Assembly (NCBI RefSeq): GCF_004570325.1
Contig: NZ_SPQO01000015.1
Coordinates: 1-64,000 of the forward strand
DNA: 64,000 bases
Direction of reading: 5' to 3'
From: Mycobacterium sp. PS03-16
Lineage (GTDB): Bacteria > Actinomycetota > Actinomycetes > Mycobacteriales > Mycobacteriaceae
Shown: positions 35,982-43,430 of the stretch, piece after piece
Numbering within the stretch: the stretch's first letter is position 1
How the letters are laid out: every line of letters begins with the position of its first letter
The notes under the pieces: model-generated
Told to the model about the DNA's origin: nothing
Databases searched by the model: none
What the model saw: the letters and a program-made list of their open reading frames with translations, nothing else
Made by a program: the position numbers and the translations under genes

Positions 35982-37485
35982 CCCGGCTCAGATCCTCGAC
36001 GTGGTGGCGGCCGGGTTCGGCCGGTTGCTGCGCATGTCCGGTGTCGGGGCGTCGCCGGCCGAGATGATCGAGGTGCGGCGGGTGCTCGCGCTGCTCGGTG
36101 CGCGCGACCAGCCGGCGTTGCGGGCCGCGTTGCGGGCCACCTGCGCCAAGTACGCGCGCGAGCAGGCCGCTTTCGACCGCGCATTCGATGCGCTGTTCGG
36201 CGCGCGCACGGGCGCGGACGCCACCGAGGGTCCGGCCTCCCGGGCCCACTCCGCCGCGGGCCTGCCCGCCGACCTCGAGGTCTCCGATGACGACTCCATC
36301 GGCCGGTACGCCGAATACAACGAACGCGCGGCCGAGGTCGGCGACCACTTCGACACCCCCCAGGCGGAAAAGGGTTTCAACCCGCACAAGGACGACGACG
36401 ACATCAGCGTCTCCGGCGCCGACAACGAGCTCGCGGTTTCCGCCGAGGCCGACGACGGGCGCCGGGGCGTCAAGTACACCGTCGAGGTCGACCGCGCCGC
36501 CTCCACCGCGGCGGGTGATCTCGCCGACGCTGTCGGCCCGGTGGTCGCAGGCTCTCTGAGCTTCGACGACCCGGACTCGATCCTGGCTTGGCTCGACGCC
36601 TACGACCCGGACCGCACCTACGGCGGCGACGCGTCCGATTCGCCGCTGACCGCCGACCAGCTGGCCGAGCTGACCCGGGCGGTGGAGGAGTTCGTCGCCG
36701 CCCTCGCAGCGCGGACACCGTTGGCCGCGGCGACCGACACCGCTGACTTCGCGGCGGACGCCGGCGCCGGCACACGCGATGTCGATCTGGCCTGCCAGGA
36801 GGTGCTGCGCCGGATGCGCGGGGCGCCGCGTCCGGTGCCGCGGGCGCGCGACCGCGGCCGGCTCGACATGCGCGGGACCACCCGCGCGAGCCTGCGCACC
36901 GACGGCGTGCCGTTCCACCTCGTCATGCGCACCCCGCTGCCCGACCGGGTGCGGCTGCTCGTGATCGCCGACGTGTCGCTGTCCGTGCGCCCGGTCACCG
37001 CGTTCACGCTGCGGCTGGCCCGGGCGATGCACCGGCGCGCCGAGCGGTGCCGCGTGATGGCGTTCGTGGACCGGGCCGTGGACGTCACCGACGTGCTGCT
37101 GCGCGATCACGGCGAGGCCGGGGGGGATGCCGTGCTGGCGGCCGTGCTGGCCGACGCCCACCTGGACCTGGAGGCCAGCAGTGACTACGGGCGGATGCTC
37201 GACGACATGATGACCGGACACGCCGGTGCGCTCGACAAACGCACCGCGGTGCTGATCGTCGGCGACGGGCGCAGCGGCGGCCTGCCTGCCCGCGCCGATG
37301 TGCTGCGCGCCCTGCGCAGGCGGGTGCATCGACTGGCGTGGATCACTCCCGAACCCGAGCGGTACTGGCGCCAGGCGACGTGCGCGATGCCGGAGTACGC
37401 CGACGTGTGCGATGCGGTGATCGTCGCCCGTGACGCCGACCAGTTGGCGGCCCAGGCCCGCGACCTGGCCGCGGCCCTGTCGTGA
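35965..37485 (+). CDS. VWA-domain (CoxE-like) protein, MoxR partner
   Basis: 506 residues: N-terminal helical region, an acidic low-complexity middle (about 90-180, including HKDDDDISVSGADN), and a C-terminal von Willebrand A domain of the CoxE type with the metal-ion site IADVSLSVRP at Asp336 and a late VLIVGDGRSGG strand. Pairs with the MoxR ATPase just upstream (17-base overlap). Likely adaptor that brings the ATPase to the alcohol dehydrogenase. GTG start inside the moxR end was taken because it opens directly into a coherent helix (AVGADPAQILDVVAAG). Confidence 0.85.
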   Translation: MAVGADPAQILDVVAAGFGRLLRMSGVGASPAEMIEVRRVLALLGARDQPALRAALRATCAKYAREQAAFDRAFDALFGARTGADATEGPASRAHSAAGLPADLEVSDDDSIGRYAEYNERAAEVGDHFDTPQAEKGFNPHKDDDDISVSGADNELAVSAEADDGRRGVKYTVEVDRAASTAAGDLADAVGPVVAGSLSFDDPDSILAWLDAYDPDRTYGGDASDSPLTADQLAELTRAVEEFVAALAARTPLAAATDTADFAADAGAGTRDVDLACQEVLRRMRGAPRPVPRARDRGRLDMRGTTRASLRTDGVPFHLVMRTPLPDRVRLLVIADVSLSVRPVTAFTLRLARAMHRRAERCRVMAFVDRAVDVTDVLLRDHGEAGGDAVLAAVLADAHLDLEASSDYGRMLDDMMTGHAGALDKRTAVLIVGDGRSGGLPARADVLRALRRRVHRLAWITPEPERYWRQATCAMPEYADVCDAVIVARDADQLAAQARDLAAALS

Positions 37486-37493
37486 GCCGGGCA

Positions 37494-37511
37494 CCTACCC
37501 GATCGGGTAGG
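37494..37511. promoter_or_regulatory. perfect 18-bp palindrome upstream of the second ADH
   Basis: CCTACCCGATCGGGTAGG is a gap-free perfect palindrome, 8 bases after the VWA gene stop and 134 bases before the ADH start. Shares 11 of 12 bases of one side with a site upstream of mdo. Best candidate for a MnoR or other dimeric regulator operator in this locus. Confidence 0.55.
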
Positions 37512-37645
37512 GGTCGGGCTGCCCGGCTGCACATTGGGGGGTGACCGGATGGGTCGTAGGCTGAAGCCACCGATGTAGCGTGCATCACACCCCGGGGCAG
37601 GCGGCCGGACGCGCCGACCCGGGCACGGAGGGGAAGCGAGGAACC

Positions 37646-38896
37646 GTGGCAAAGCTCTCGGCGACACGCGAGGCACCGAGCGGGATGCCCGCACTGGCAG
37701 GGCGGGCGCTGATCCCCGAACATGAACGCAGCGCCGCCGCCGAACCGACCCGGCTGCTGAAGTTCCACGCCCCCGAGATCGTGTTCGGGCTCGACTCGAT
37801 GGCCGAGGCCGCCCACGCCGCGTTGCGGCACGGGGCGTTGCGGCCGCTGTTGGTCACCGACGGCGGACTGATCGAGGCGGGCTGGGTCGACGAACTCGCC
37901 GGGTACCTGCGGACGCAGTGCGTCGATGCCAGGGTGTGGAGCGCGGTGACACCCAATCCGAAGGACCACGAGATCACCGCCGGTTACCAGTACTACGCCG
38001 AGCACGGGTGCGACGTGTTGATCGCGCTGGGCGGCGGCTCGGTGATCGATGCGGCCAAGGGCATCGCGATCCTGGCGGCCAACGGCGGCGACATCCTCGA
38101 GTACGCCGGGGTGGACAAGGCGACGATGCCGATCCCGCCGCTGGTGGTGGTCCCGACCACCTCGGGCACCGGCGCCGACGTATCGCAGTTCTGCATCGTC
38201 ACCGACACCACCCGAAACACCAAGGTCACCATCCTGGGCCGGGCCCTGGTGCCCGACGTCACCGTCATCGACCCGCGGGTGCTGACCACGATGCCCGAAT
38301 GGCTCAACGCGGCAACCGGATTGGATGCGTTGACCCACGGAATCGAGGCGTTCGTGTCGCTGGGGCACAACCAGTTGACCGACCACCACGCGCTGCGGGC
38401 CGTGCTGATGGTGATCGAGAACCTCGCCGACACCATCGAGCGGCCCAGGAACCTGCCGTCGCGCGTGCTGATGGCCCAGGCCAGCCTGGAGGCGGGCCTG
38501 GCCTTCACCAACGCGATCCTCGGCGCGGCGCACGCCATGAGCCACCAGGTGGGCGGGCTGCTGGACCTGCCGCACGGGGTGATCAACGGTGTGCTGCTGC
38601 CGCACGTCATCCGCTTCAACGCCGATGCGGATCCGGCCCCGTTCGCCACGATCGCCGGCTGCCTGGGGCTGGTCGACCGGCGCGCGCCCGCCACCGAGGC
38701 TGCGCACGCCCTGGCCGACCGCGTCGCCACACTCGCCGCCGACGTCGGGGTGCCGCGCGGGCTCGCCGACCTGGGCGTCCGAGATGCCGACGTGCCCCGG
38801 CTGGCGCGGACCGCGCTGCAGGACGCCTGTATGTCGACCAACCCCCGGCCCGCCGACGAGGCGCTGGTGGAGGCGTTGTTCCGGGCGGCGATGTGA
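37646..38896 (+). CDS. iron-containing alcohol dehydrogenase (1,3-propanediol dehydrogenase-like)
   Basis: 416 residues of the group III ADH family. Cofactor loop LIALGGGSVIDAAKGIAI, VVVPTTSGTGADVSQFCIV, metal-site segments DALTHGIEAFVS and GAAHAMSHQVGGLLDLPHGVINGVLLPH. About 30 extra residues precede the conserved core. In M. smegmatis a comparable gene next to MnoS/MnoR is annotated as 1,3-propanediol dehydrogenase (from memory), so diols may be the substrate. GTG 37646 has a GAAGCGAGGA ribosome site. Stop overlaps the sensor kinase start (ATGTGA). Confidence 0.88.
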   Translation: MAKLSATREAPSGMPALAGRALIPEHERSAAAEPTRLLKFHAPEIVFGLDSMAEAAHAALRHGALRPLLVTDGGLIEAGWVDELAGYLRTQCVDARVWSAVTPNPKDHEITAGYQYYAEHGCDVLIALGGGSVIDAAKGIAILAANGGDILEYAGVDKATMPIPPLVVVPTTSGTGADVSQFCIVTDTTRNTKVTILGRALVPDVTVIDPRVLTTMPEWLNAATGLDALTHGIEAFVSLGHNQLTDHHALRAVLMVIENLADTIERPRNLPSRVLMAQASLEAGLAFTNAILGAAHAMSHQVGGLLDLPHGVINGVLLPHVIRFNADADPAPFATIAGCLGLVDRRAPATEAAHALADRVATLAADVGVPRGLADLGVRDADVPRLARTALQDACMSTNPRPADEALVEALFRAAM

Positions 38897-40239
38897 CGTC
38901 GCTGTCGGGTCGCCGGGTCAGCACACCCGATCTGGAACGGCTCACCGGCGTCCGGTCGGGTAAGGGCTCGTTCTATCCCGAGTTCCGGGTGGCCGCCCAG
39001 CGCACCGAACGGGTGCTGACGGCCCTCGATGCGATCTCGCGCGCGCTGGTGCAGACCGTCAACGGTCCCGAGCCGCTGGTGCGAGCGGTGGCCGAGGCGG
39101 CGCGCACCCACCTGAACGCGGACTGGGTGCTGCTGGCGCTGGCCGACGGAGCGCTGCCGGAGGCGCGGCCGCGGCACCTGATCCTGGACACCGACGGGGT
39201 GGCGTACTCGTTCGAGGGGCTGGTGGGCGCCAGGGACCCGGGCGCCGCACTGCCGGACGCGGTGCTCAACCGGCTCAACGACGTCCTACGCGGTCAGCTG
39301 GCGCAGTTCACCCGGCCGGTGATCGAGAGCCATCACGCCCACGTGCCGATCGAGCTCGACGGCGGGGTGATCGGCGCGTTCGCGGCATGGACGCCCCGGC
39401 ACCGGACGCTGGACGCGACCGACGAGATCGTGATGCGAATTCTGAGCAGCCAGACCGCGGTCGCGTTGCAGAACTGTGCGCTGTTCGGCACCACAGAGGC
39501 GCTCCTGGCGCAGGCACAGGCGCGCAACGCCCAGCTGCTGACCACGCAGCGGGAACTCGACGCAGCCCAACGCCATCAGGTGCTGGACTCCGAGCGGCAC
39601 CGCATCGCGCGCGAGCTCCACGACAGCGTCACTCAGTGCGTGCTCTCGGCCGGCATGCAGATCGAGGTGTGCCGCAGCGACATCGAGAGGCGCTCGGACG
39701 GCGCGGATCTCGCCGAGCGGCTGGACCTGGCCAAGACCCTCACCCGGTCCGCGGTCGAGCAGCTGCGGTCGGCGATCTACGCGCTGAACCATCCCGGCAG
39801 CGCGCACCGCTCCAGCCTGCCGGAGATGCTGGCCCAGCTGGCCACCGTGCACATGCCCGAGGACCTGCAGGTGACGCTGCGGGTCATCGGCCGCCGCGCC
39901 GACCTGCCCAGCGAGGTCGAGCACGCGCTGCTGCGCATCGCGGGCGAGGCGCTGTTCAACACCGCGATGCACGGCAACGCCACGCGCGCGACGGTACGGC
40001 TGACGTACCGGCCCACCTCGGTCTCGCTGGCGATCGCCGACGACGGCACCGGTGACCCGGACAAGCTGCGGTTGATGCTGCGGCTGGCCGACGCCACCGA
40101 CGTCGACGGTCACCACCGCGGATTGGCCAACATGTCCGCCCGGGCACGAGAACACGGCGGCACGTTCGAGGTCGGCCGCTCCCGCATCGGCGGGGTGCGG
40201 GTGGCCGCGACCATTCCCCGTTCCACGGAAGGTGTGTGA
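38893..40239 (+). CDS. mnoS: sensor histidine kinase of the alcohol locus (MnoS-like)
   Basis: 448 residues, soluble: a GAF domain (about 45-205), a coiled region (LFGTTEALLAQAQARNAQLL), then a HisKA_3 dimerisation domain with phospho-acceptor His243 in ERHRIARELHDSVTQC and a C-terminal ATPase (GEALFNTAMHGNATR, SLAIADDGTG, GLANMSARAREHGGTFEV). No membrane segment, so it senses a cytoplasmic signal. Coupled to the ADH gene by overlap and to its response regulator 3 bases downstream. Called MnoS by context and domain layout; the NarL-type pairing is certain, the symbol less so. Confidence 0.85.
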   Translation: MTSLSGRRVSTPDLERLTGVRSGKGSFYPEFRVAAQRTERVLTALDAISRALVQTVNGPEPLVRAVAEAARTHLNADWVLLALADGALPEARPRHLILDTDGVAYSFEGLVGARDPGAALPDAVLNRLNDVLRGQLAQFTRPVIESHHAHVPIELDGGVIGAFAAWTPRHRTLDATDEIVMRILSSQTAVALQNCALFGTTEALLAQAQARNAQLLTTQRELDAAQRHQVLDSERHRIARELHDSVTQCVLSAGMQIEVCRSDIERRSDGADLAERLDLAKTLTRSAVEQLRSAIYALNHPGSAHRSSLPEMLAQLATVHMPEDLQVTLRVIGRRADLPSEVEHALLRIAGEALFNTAMHGNATRATVRLTYRPTSVSLAIADDGTGDPDKLRLMLRLADATDVDGHHRGLANMSARAREHGGTFEVGRSRIGGVRVAATIPRSTEGV

Positions 40240-40242
40240 GGC

Positions 40243-40899
40243 ATGAGTGTGGGTGTGGGCACCAGGACCATCCGGCTGGTCCTCGTCGACGATCACGCCA
40301 TCCTGCGCCAGGGTCTGCGCTCGGTGCTGGAGCGGGAGAGCGATCTGGTGGTCGTCGGTGAGGCGTCCAGCGACGCCGAGGCCGAAGCCGTCGTGCGCGC
40401 CTCGACGCCCGACGTCGTGGTGCTCGACCTGAAACTGTCGGCGGGTTCGGACTTCGAGGGTCTGTCGTTGTGCGCCAAACTGTCCGCGGCGCACCCGGAC
40501 CTGGGGCTGCTGGTGCTGACGACGTTCCTCGACGAGGATCTCGTGGTGCGCGCGGTGCACGCCGGGGCACGCGGGTATGTGGTCAAGGACGTCGACACCA
40601 CCGAACTGGTGCGGGCGATCCGGGCGGTCTCGTTGGGGCAGAGCGCCTTCGACTCGCGCAGCGCCGCGGCGGTGGTCCGCTCGATGAACGGCCGAACCGA
40701 GCCGCGCCAGCAGCTGACCGACCGGGAGATCGAGGTGCTGCGGCTGCTCGCGGCCGGCCTGTCCAACATCAAGATCGGTGAACAGCTGTACATCTCGGCG
40801 ACCACGGCCAAGTTCCACGTCAGCAACATCATGCGTAAACTCGAGGTGAGCAGACGGGCCGAGGCCGTGTACGCGGCGAGTAAACGCGGGCTGATCTAG
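40243..40899 (+). CDS. mnoR: NarL/LuxR-type response regulator (MnoR-like)
   Basis: 218 residues: receiver domain (about 10-130) with phospho-acceptor Asp62 in VVVLDLKLS and the acidic pair LVDDHA, then a LuxR-type HTH (LTDREIEVLRLLAAGLSNIKIGEQL, ISATTAKFHVSNIMRKL). Partner of the kinase just upstream. Likely activates mdo and the second ADH in response to alcohols, as reported for MnoSR in M. smegmatis. Its end overlaps the convergent methyltransferase gene by 4 bases. Confidence 0.88.
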   Translation: MSVGVGTRTIRLVLVDDHAILRQGLRSVLERESDLVVVGEASSDAEAEAVVRASTPDVVVLDLKLSAGSDFEGLSLCAKLSAAHPDLGLLVLTTFLDEDLVVRAVHAGARGYVVKDVDTTELVRAIRAVSLGQSAFDSRSAAAVVRSMNGRTEPRQQLTDREIEVLRLLAAGLSNIKIGEQLYISATTAKFHVSNIMRKLEVSRRAEAVYAASKRGLI

Positions 40900-41726
40900 C
40901 GGTCGAACACCAACCAGCCGCCGTGATGGGAGTGCACCGCCACGCGGACGTCGTGGTGGCGCTCGGCGATCCGGGATCCCAGTGAGCGCAGGGCGGCTTC
41001 GTCGAACCGCTGGATGTGGCCGTAGCAGGCGCGGGGCTCGTCCTCGAACGGCACCGCGGCGATGACACGCCGACGGGCCAGGCGCAGCGCCTCGTCGAGC
41101 ACCTGCTCGGCGACGTCGGGTTCGAGATGTTCGATCAGGTGCAGCACGGTGACGGTGTCCGCGGCGCGCCCGGCCAGCGGTACCTGCGCAGCGTCGCACG
41201 CCAGCGTTTTCACCGGCCGGCCCAGCCACGTCGCGGCCCGGGCGAGCAGATCCATCGTCGGTGCGCTGAGATCGGTTGCCAGTACTGCGTATCCGTCGCC
41301 GGCGGCGCGTAACGGGAAGAACCCGAAGCAGGACCCGAGGTCGATCAGACGGTGGCCGACCAAAAGCGAGGCGGCGTGCTCGTGGACGGGCGCGAAGGCG
41401 GCGCAACCGCGTTCGAGACGGTCGAGGGAGTTGGCGTAGAAGCGGGACCAGGCCTCCTCCCGGTCGGGGTCGGTCGACTCGACCACGCCTGCGAACACCG
41501 CTTCGAACTCCGGTAGTCCGCGCAGGACGCCGGCATCGTCCAGCTCGTCGGCCAGCAGCTCGGCGAGATCGTCCGACAGGTCGTCGGCGTCCAGATCATG
41601 CGCGACCTCGAGGATGCCGTCCGACCGGTGTGCGCAGAAGTGACTGGTGCACAACGTGTCCCGCCCGTGGTGGAGCGGATGGGCGCCGCTGCGGCGGCGT
41701 ACCCGGACGGTGAGCTGATCCAGCAT
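40896..41726 (-). CDS. mftM: SAM-dependent methyltransferase, likely mycofactocin glycan methyltransferase MftM
   Basis: 276 residues: an N-terminal helical part (EVAHDLDADDLSDDLAELLADELDD region) and a class I methyltransferase domain with motif I LIDLGSCFGFFPLRAA, acidic loop VLATDLSAP, and TVTVLHLIEHLEPDVAEQVLDEALRLARRRV. MftM methylates the oligoglucose chain of mycofactocin in M. smegmatis (established). Identification here rests on domain type and its place between mnoR and a divergent mftA; a different methyltransferase role is possible. The ATG 41726 is preferred over an upstream frame that extends into the mftA promoter. A strongly acidic N-terminal region is notable. Confidence 0.65.
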   Translation of the reverse strand: MLDQLTVRVRRRSGAHPLHHGRDTLCTSHFCAHRSDGILEVAHDLDADDLSDDLAELLADELDDAGVLRGLPEFEAVFAGVVESTDPDREEAWSRFYANSLDRLERGCAAFAPVHEHAASLLVGHRLIDLGSCFGFFPLRAAGDGYAVLATDLSAPTMDLLARAATWLGRPVKTLACDAAQVPLAGRAADTVTVLHLIEHLEPDVAEQVLDEALRLARRRVIAAVPFEDEPRACYGHIQRFDEAALRSLGSRIAERHHDVRVAVHSHHGGWLVFDR

Positions 41727-41856
41727 GCCCGCGACGCTATGCGGATCGCGCCCGTGTCCACGCGCACCGATCGGGCGTAAACGCCGCGCCGCCCGGACGG
41801 GATGTCGACTGCCCGTTCGGCGAGTGTCGTGATCGCGTGCCGTGCCATAGCGTCGG

Positions 41857-41872
41857 TGTGGTCCCGACCACA
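41857..41872. promoter_or_regulatory. perfect inverted repeat upstream of mftA
   Basis: TGTGGTC-CC-GACCACA, perfect 7-base arms, ends 16 bases before the mftA ATG and just before its ribosome site, and so could block transcription or translation. It lies in the divergent mftM-mftA spacer. Typical mftA genes are controlled by the TetR protein MftR, which is not encoded here. Confidence 0.55.
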
Positions 41873-41888
41873 TTCCCCGGAGGTTCCG

Positions 41889-41993
41889 ATGTCCGATCAC
41901 CAAGACGCCCTGACCAATTCGCCGGCCGAGCCGCTCGTCGAGGAGTCCCTGGTCGAAGAGGTCTCGATCGACGGCATGTGCGGGGTCTACTGA
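41889..41993 (+). CDS. mftA: mycofactocin precursor peptide MftA
   Basis: 34-residue ribosomal precursor of the redox cofactor mycofactocin: leader MSDHQDALTNSPAEPL followed by EEVSIDGMCGVY, the invariant MftA C-terminus. MftC decarboxylates and crosslinks the last Val-Tyr, MftE releases it, MftD turns it into the redox-active core, and MftF adds glucose. GGAGG lies 5 bases before the ATG. mftB starts 1 base after the stop. The leader differs in length and sequence from the textbook one but the core is intact. Confidence 0.95.
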   Translation: MSDHQDALTNSPAEPLVEESLVEEVSIDGMCGVY

Positions 41994-41994
41994 C

Positions 41995-42255
41995 ATGTTC
42001 GACGTCGACGCCGCCTGGCGACTGCACCCGCAGGTCGCACTGCGGCCGGAATCGTTCGGTGCGTTGCTGTATCACTTCGGAACCAGGAAGCTGTCGTTCC
42101 TCAAGGACCGCACCGTGGTCCGGGTGATCACCTCACTGCCCGATCACGCGGACGCGCGGACGGCGCTGCGGGCGGCCGGCGTCCACGATGTCGAGCGGTA
42201 CGCCCGGGCGCTGGACACCCTGGTGTCGTCGCACATGCTGGTGCGGGCATCATGA
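41995..42255 (+). CDS. mftB: mycofactocin RiPP chaperone MftB
   Basis: 86-residue peptide chaperone that binds MftA and presents it to the radical SAM enzyme MftC. Visible MftB features: AWRLHPQVALRPESFGALLYHFGTR, then KLSFLKDRTVVRVITSLPD and a final LVSSHMLVRAS. Its start is 1 base after mftA and its stop overlaps the mftC ATG, so all three are coupled. Length and pattern are normal. Confidence 0.93.
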   Translation: MFDVDAAWRLHPQVALRPESFGALLYHFGTRKLSFLKDRTVVRVITSLPDHADARTALRAAGVHDVERYARALDTLVSSHMLVRAS

Positions 42256-43418
42256 CCGCGGTGGCGGTGCCCCGCCTGGTCGACCGGTTCGAGCGGGGGC
42301 TCGATGCGCCGATCTGCCTGACCTGGGAGCTGACCTACGCCTGCAATCTGGCCTGCGTGCACTGCCTGTCGTCGTCGGGCCGGCGCGATCCACGGGAGCT
42401 GAGCACCGCACAGTGCAAGGCGGTCATCGACGAGCTGGAGCGCATGCAGGTCTTCTACGTCAACATCGGTGGTGGTGAGCCCACCGTGCGACCGGACTTC
42501 TGGGAGCTGGTCGATTACGCCACCGATCACCACGTCGGGGTCAAATTCTCCACCAACGGCGTTCGCATCGACAAGAAGGTCGCCGCGCGTCTGGCCGCCT
42601 CCGATTACGTCGACGTCCAGATCTCGCTCGACGGCGCCACGGCCGAGGTCAACGACGCGGTCCGCGGGCGCGGTTCGTTCGCCATGGCGGTCCGCGCGCT
42701 GGACAACCTGGCCGGGGCGGGCTTCTCCGATGCCAAGATCTCGGTGGTGGTGACGCGGCACAACGTCGGCCAGCTCGACGACTTCAAGGCGCTCGCCGAC
42801 GCCTACGGTGCGACCCTGCGCATCACCCGCCTGCGCCCGTCCGGCCGCGGCGCGGACGTCTGGGACGAGCTGCATCCCACGGCGGCGCAGCAGCGCGAGC
42901 TCTACGACTGGCTGGTCGACAACGGCGAGAACGTGCTGACCGGGGACTCCTTCTTCCACTTGTCCGCCTACGGCTCGGCGCTGCCGGGGCTGAACCTGTG
43001 TGGCGCCGGACGCGTCGTGTGCCTGATCGATCCCGTGGGCGACGTCTACGCCTGCCCGTTCGCCATTCACGACACGTTCCTGGCCGGGAACGTCGTTCGC
43101 GACAACGGGTTCGCCGCGGTGTGGCGGGACTCCGAGTTGTTCGCCGAGCTGAGGGCGCCGCAGACCGGCGGCGCGTGCGCGAAGTGTTCCTTCTTCGATG
43201 CGTGCCGCGGCGGCTGCATGGCCGCGAAATTCTTCACCGGTCTGCCGATGGACGGGCCGGATCCCGAATGTGTTCAGGGTTTCGGCGAAACGGCCCTGCG
43301 CCTCGAGCGTGAGGTGCCCAAATCCACCGTCGACCATTCGAGGTCACTTCCCCTGACGGTGGTCGCGCGGCAGCCGGCGCGTGCCTGTGACATCAACCCG
43401 GTTCGCGACCTGGTGTAG
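42252..43418 (+). CDS. mftC: mycofactocin radical SAM maturase MftC
   Basis: 388 residues. Radical SAM cluster CNLACVHC (Cys31, Cys35, Cys38), SAM-binding GGGEPTVRPDFWELV, and a C-terminal SPASM domain with auxiliary-cluster cysteines in GACAKCSFFDACRGGCMAAKFF and further upstream GLNLCGAGRVVCLIDPVGDVYACPF. It oxidatively decarboxylates the terminal Tyr of MftA and forms the lactam ring. Starts within the mftB stop; followed 12 bases later by mftD. Complete. Confidence 0.95.
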   Translation: MTAVAVPRLVDRFERGLDAPICLTWELTYACNLACVHCLSSSGRRDPRELSTAQCKAVIDELERMQVFYVNIGGGEPTVRPDFWELVDYATDHHVGVKFSTNGVRIDKKVAARLAASDYVDVQISLDGATAEVNDAVRGRGSFAMAVRALDNLAGAGFSDAKISVVVTRHNVGQLDDFKALADAYGATLRITRLRPSGRGADVWDELHPTAAQQRELYDWLVDNGENVLTGDSFFHLSAYGSALPGLNLCGAGRVVCLIDPVGDVYACPFAIHDTFLAGNVVRDNGFAAVWRDSELFAELRAPQTGGACAKCSFFDACRGGCMAAKFFTGLPMDGPDPECVQGFGETALRLEREVPKSTVDHSRSLPLTVVARQPARACDINPVRDLV

Positions 43419-43430
43419 AGGAGATCAGAA

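Noticed and set aside
39286..41406. 706-codon minus frame opposite mnoS and mnoR
   Set aside because: Antisense to a kinase/regulator pair with all expected motifs; Arg/His/Gly-rich translation.
41727..41996. N-terminal extension of the methyltransferase by 90 residues
   Set aside because: It would cover the mftA promoter, palindrome and the whole mftA gene on the other strand and has no recognisable sequence; ATG 41726 is preferred.
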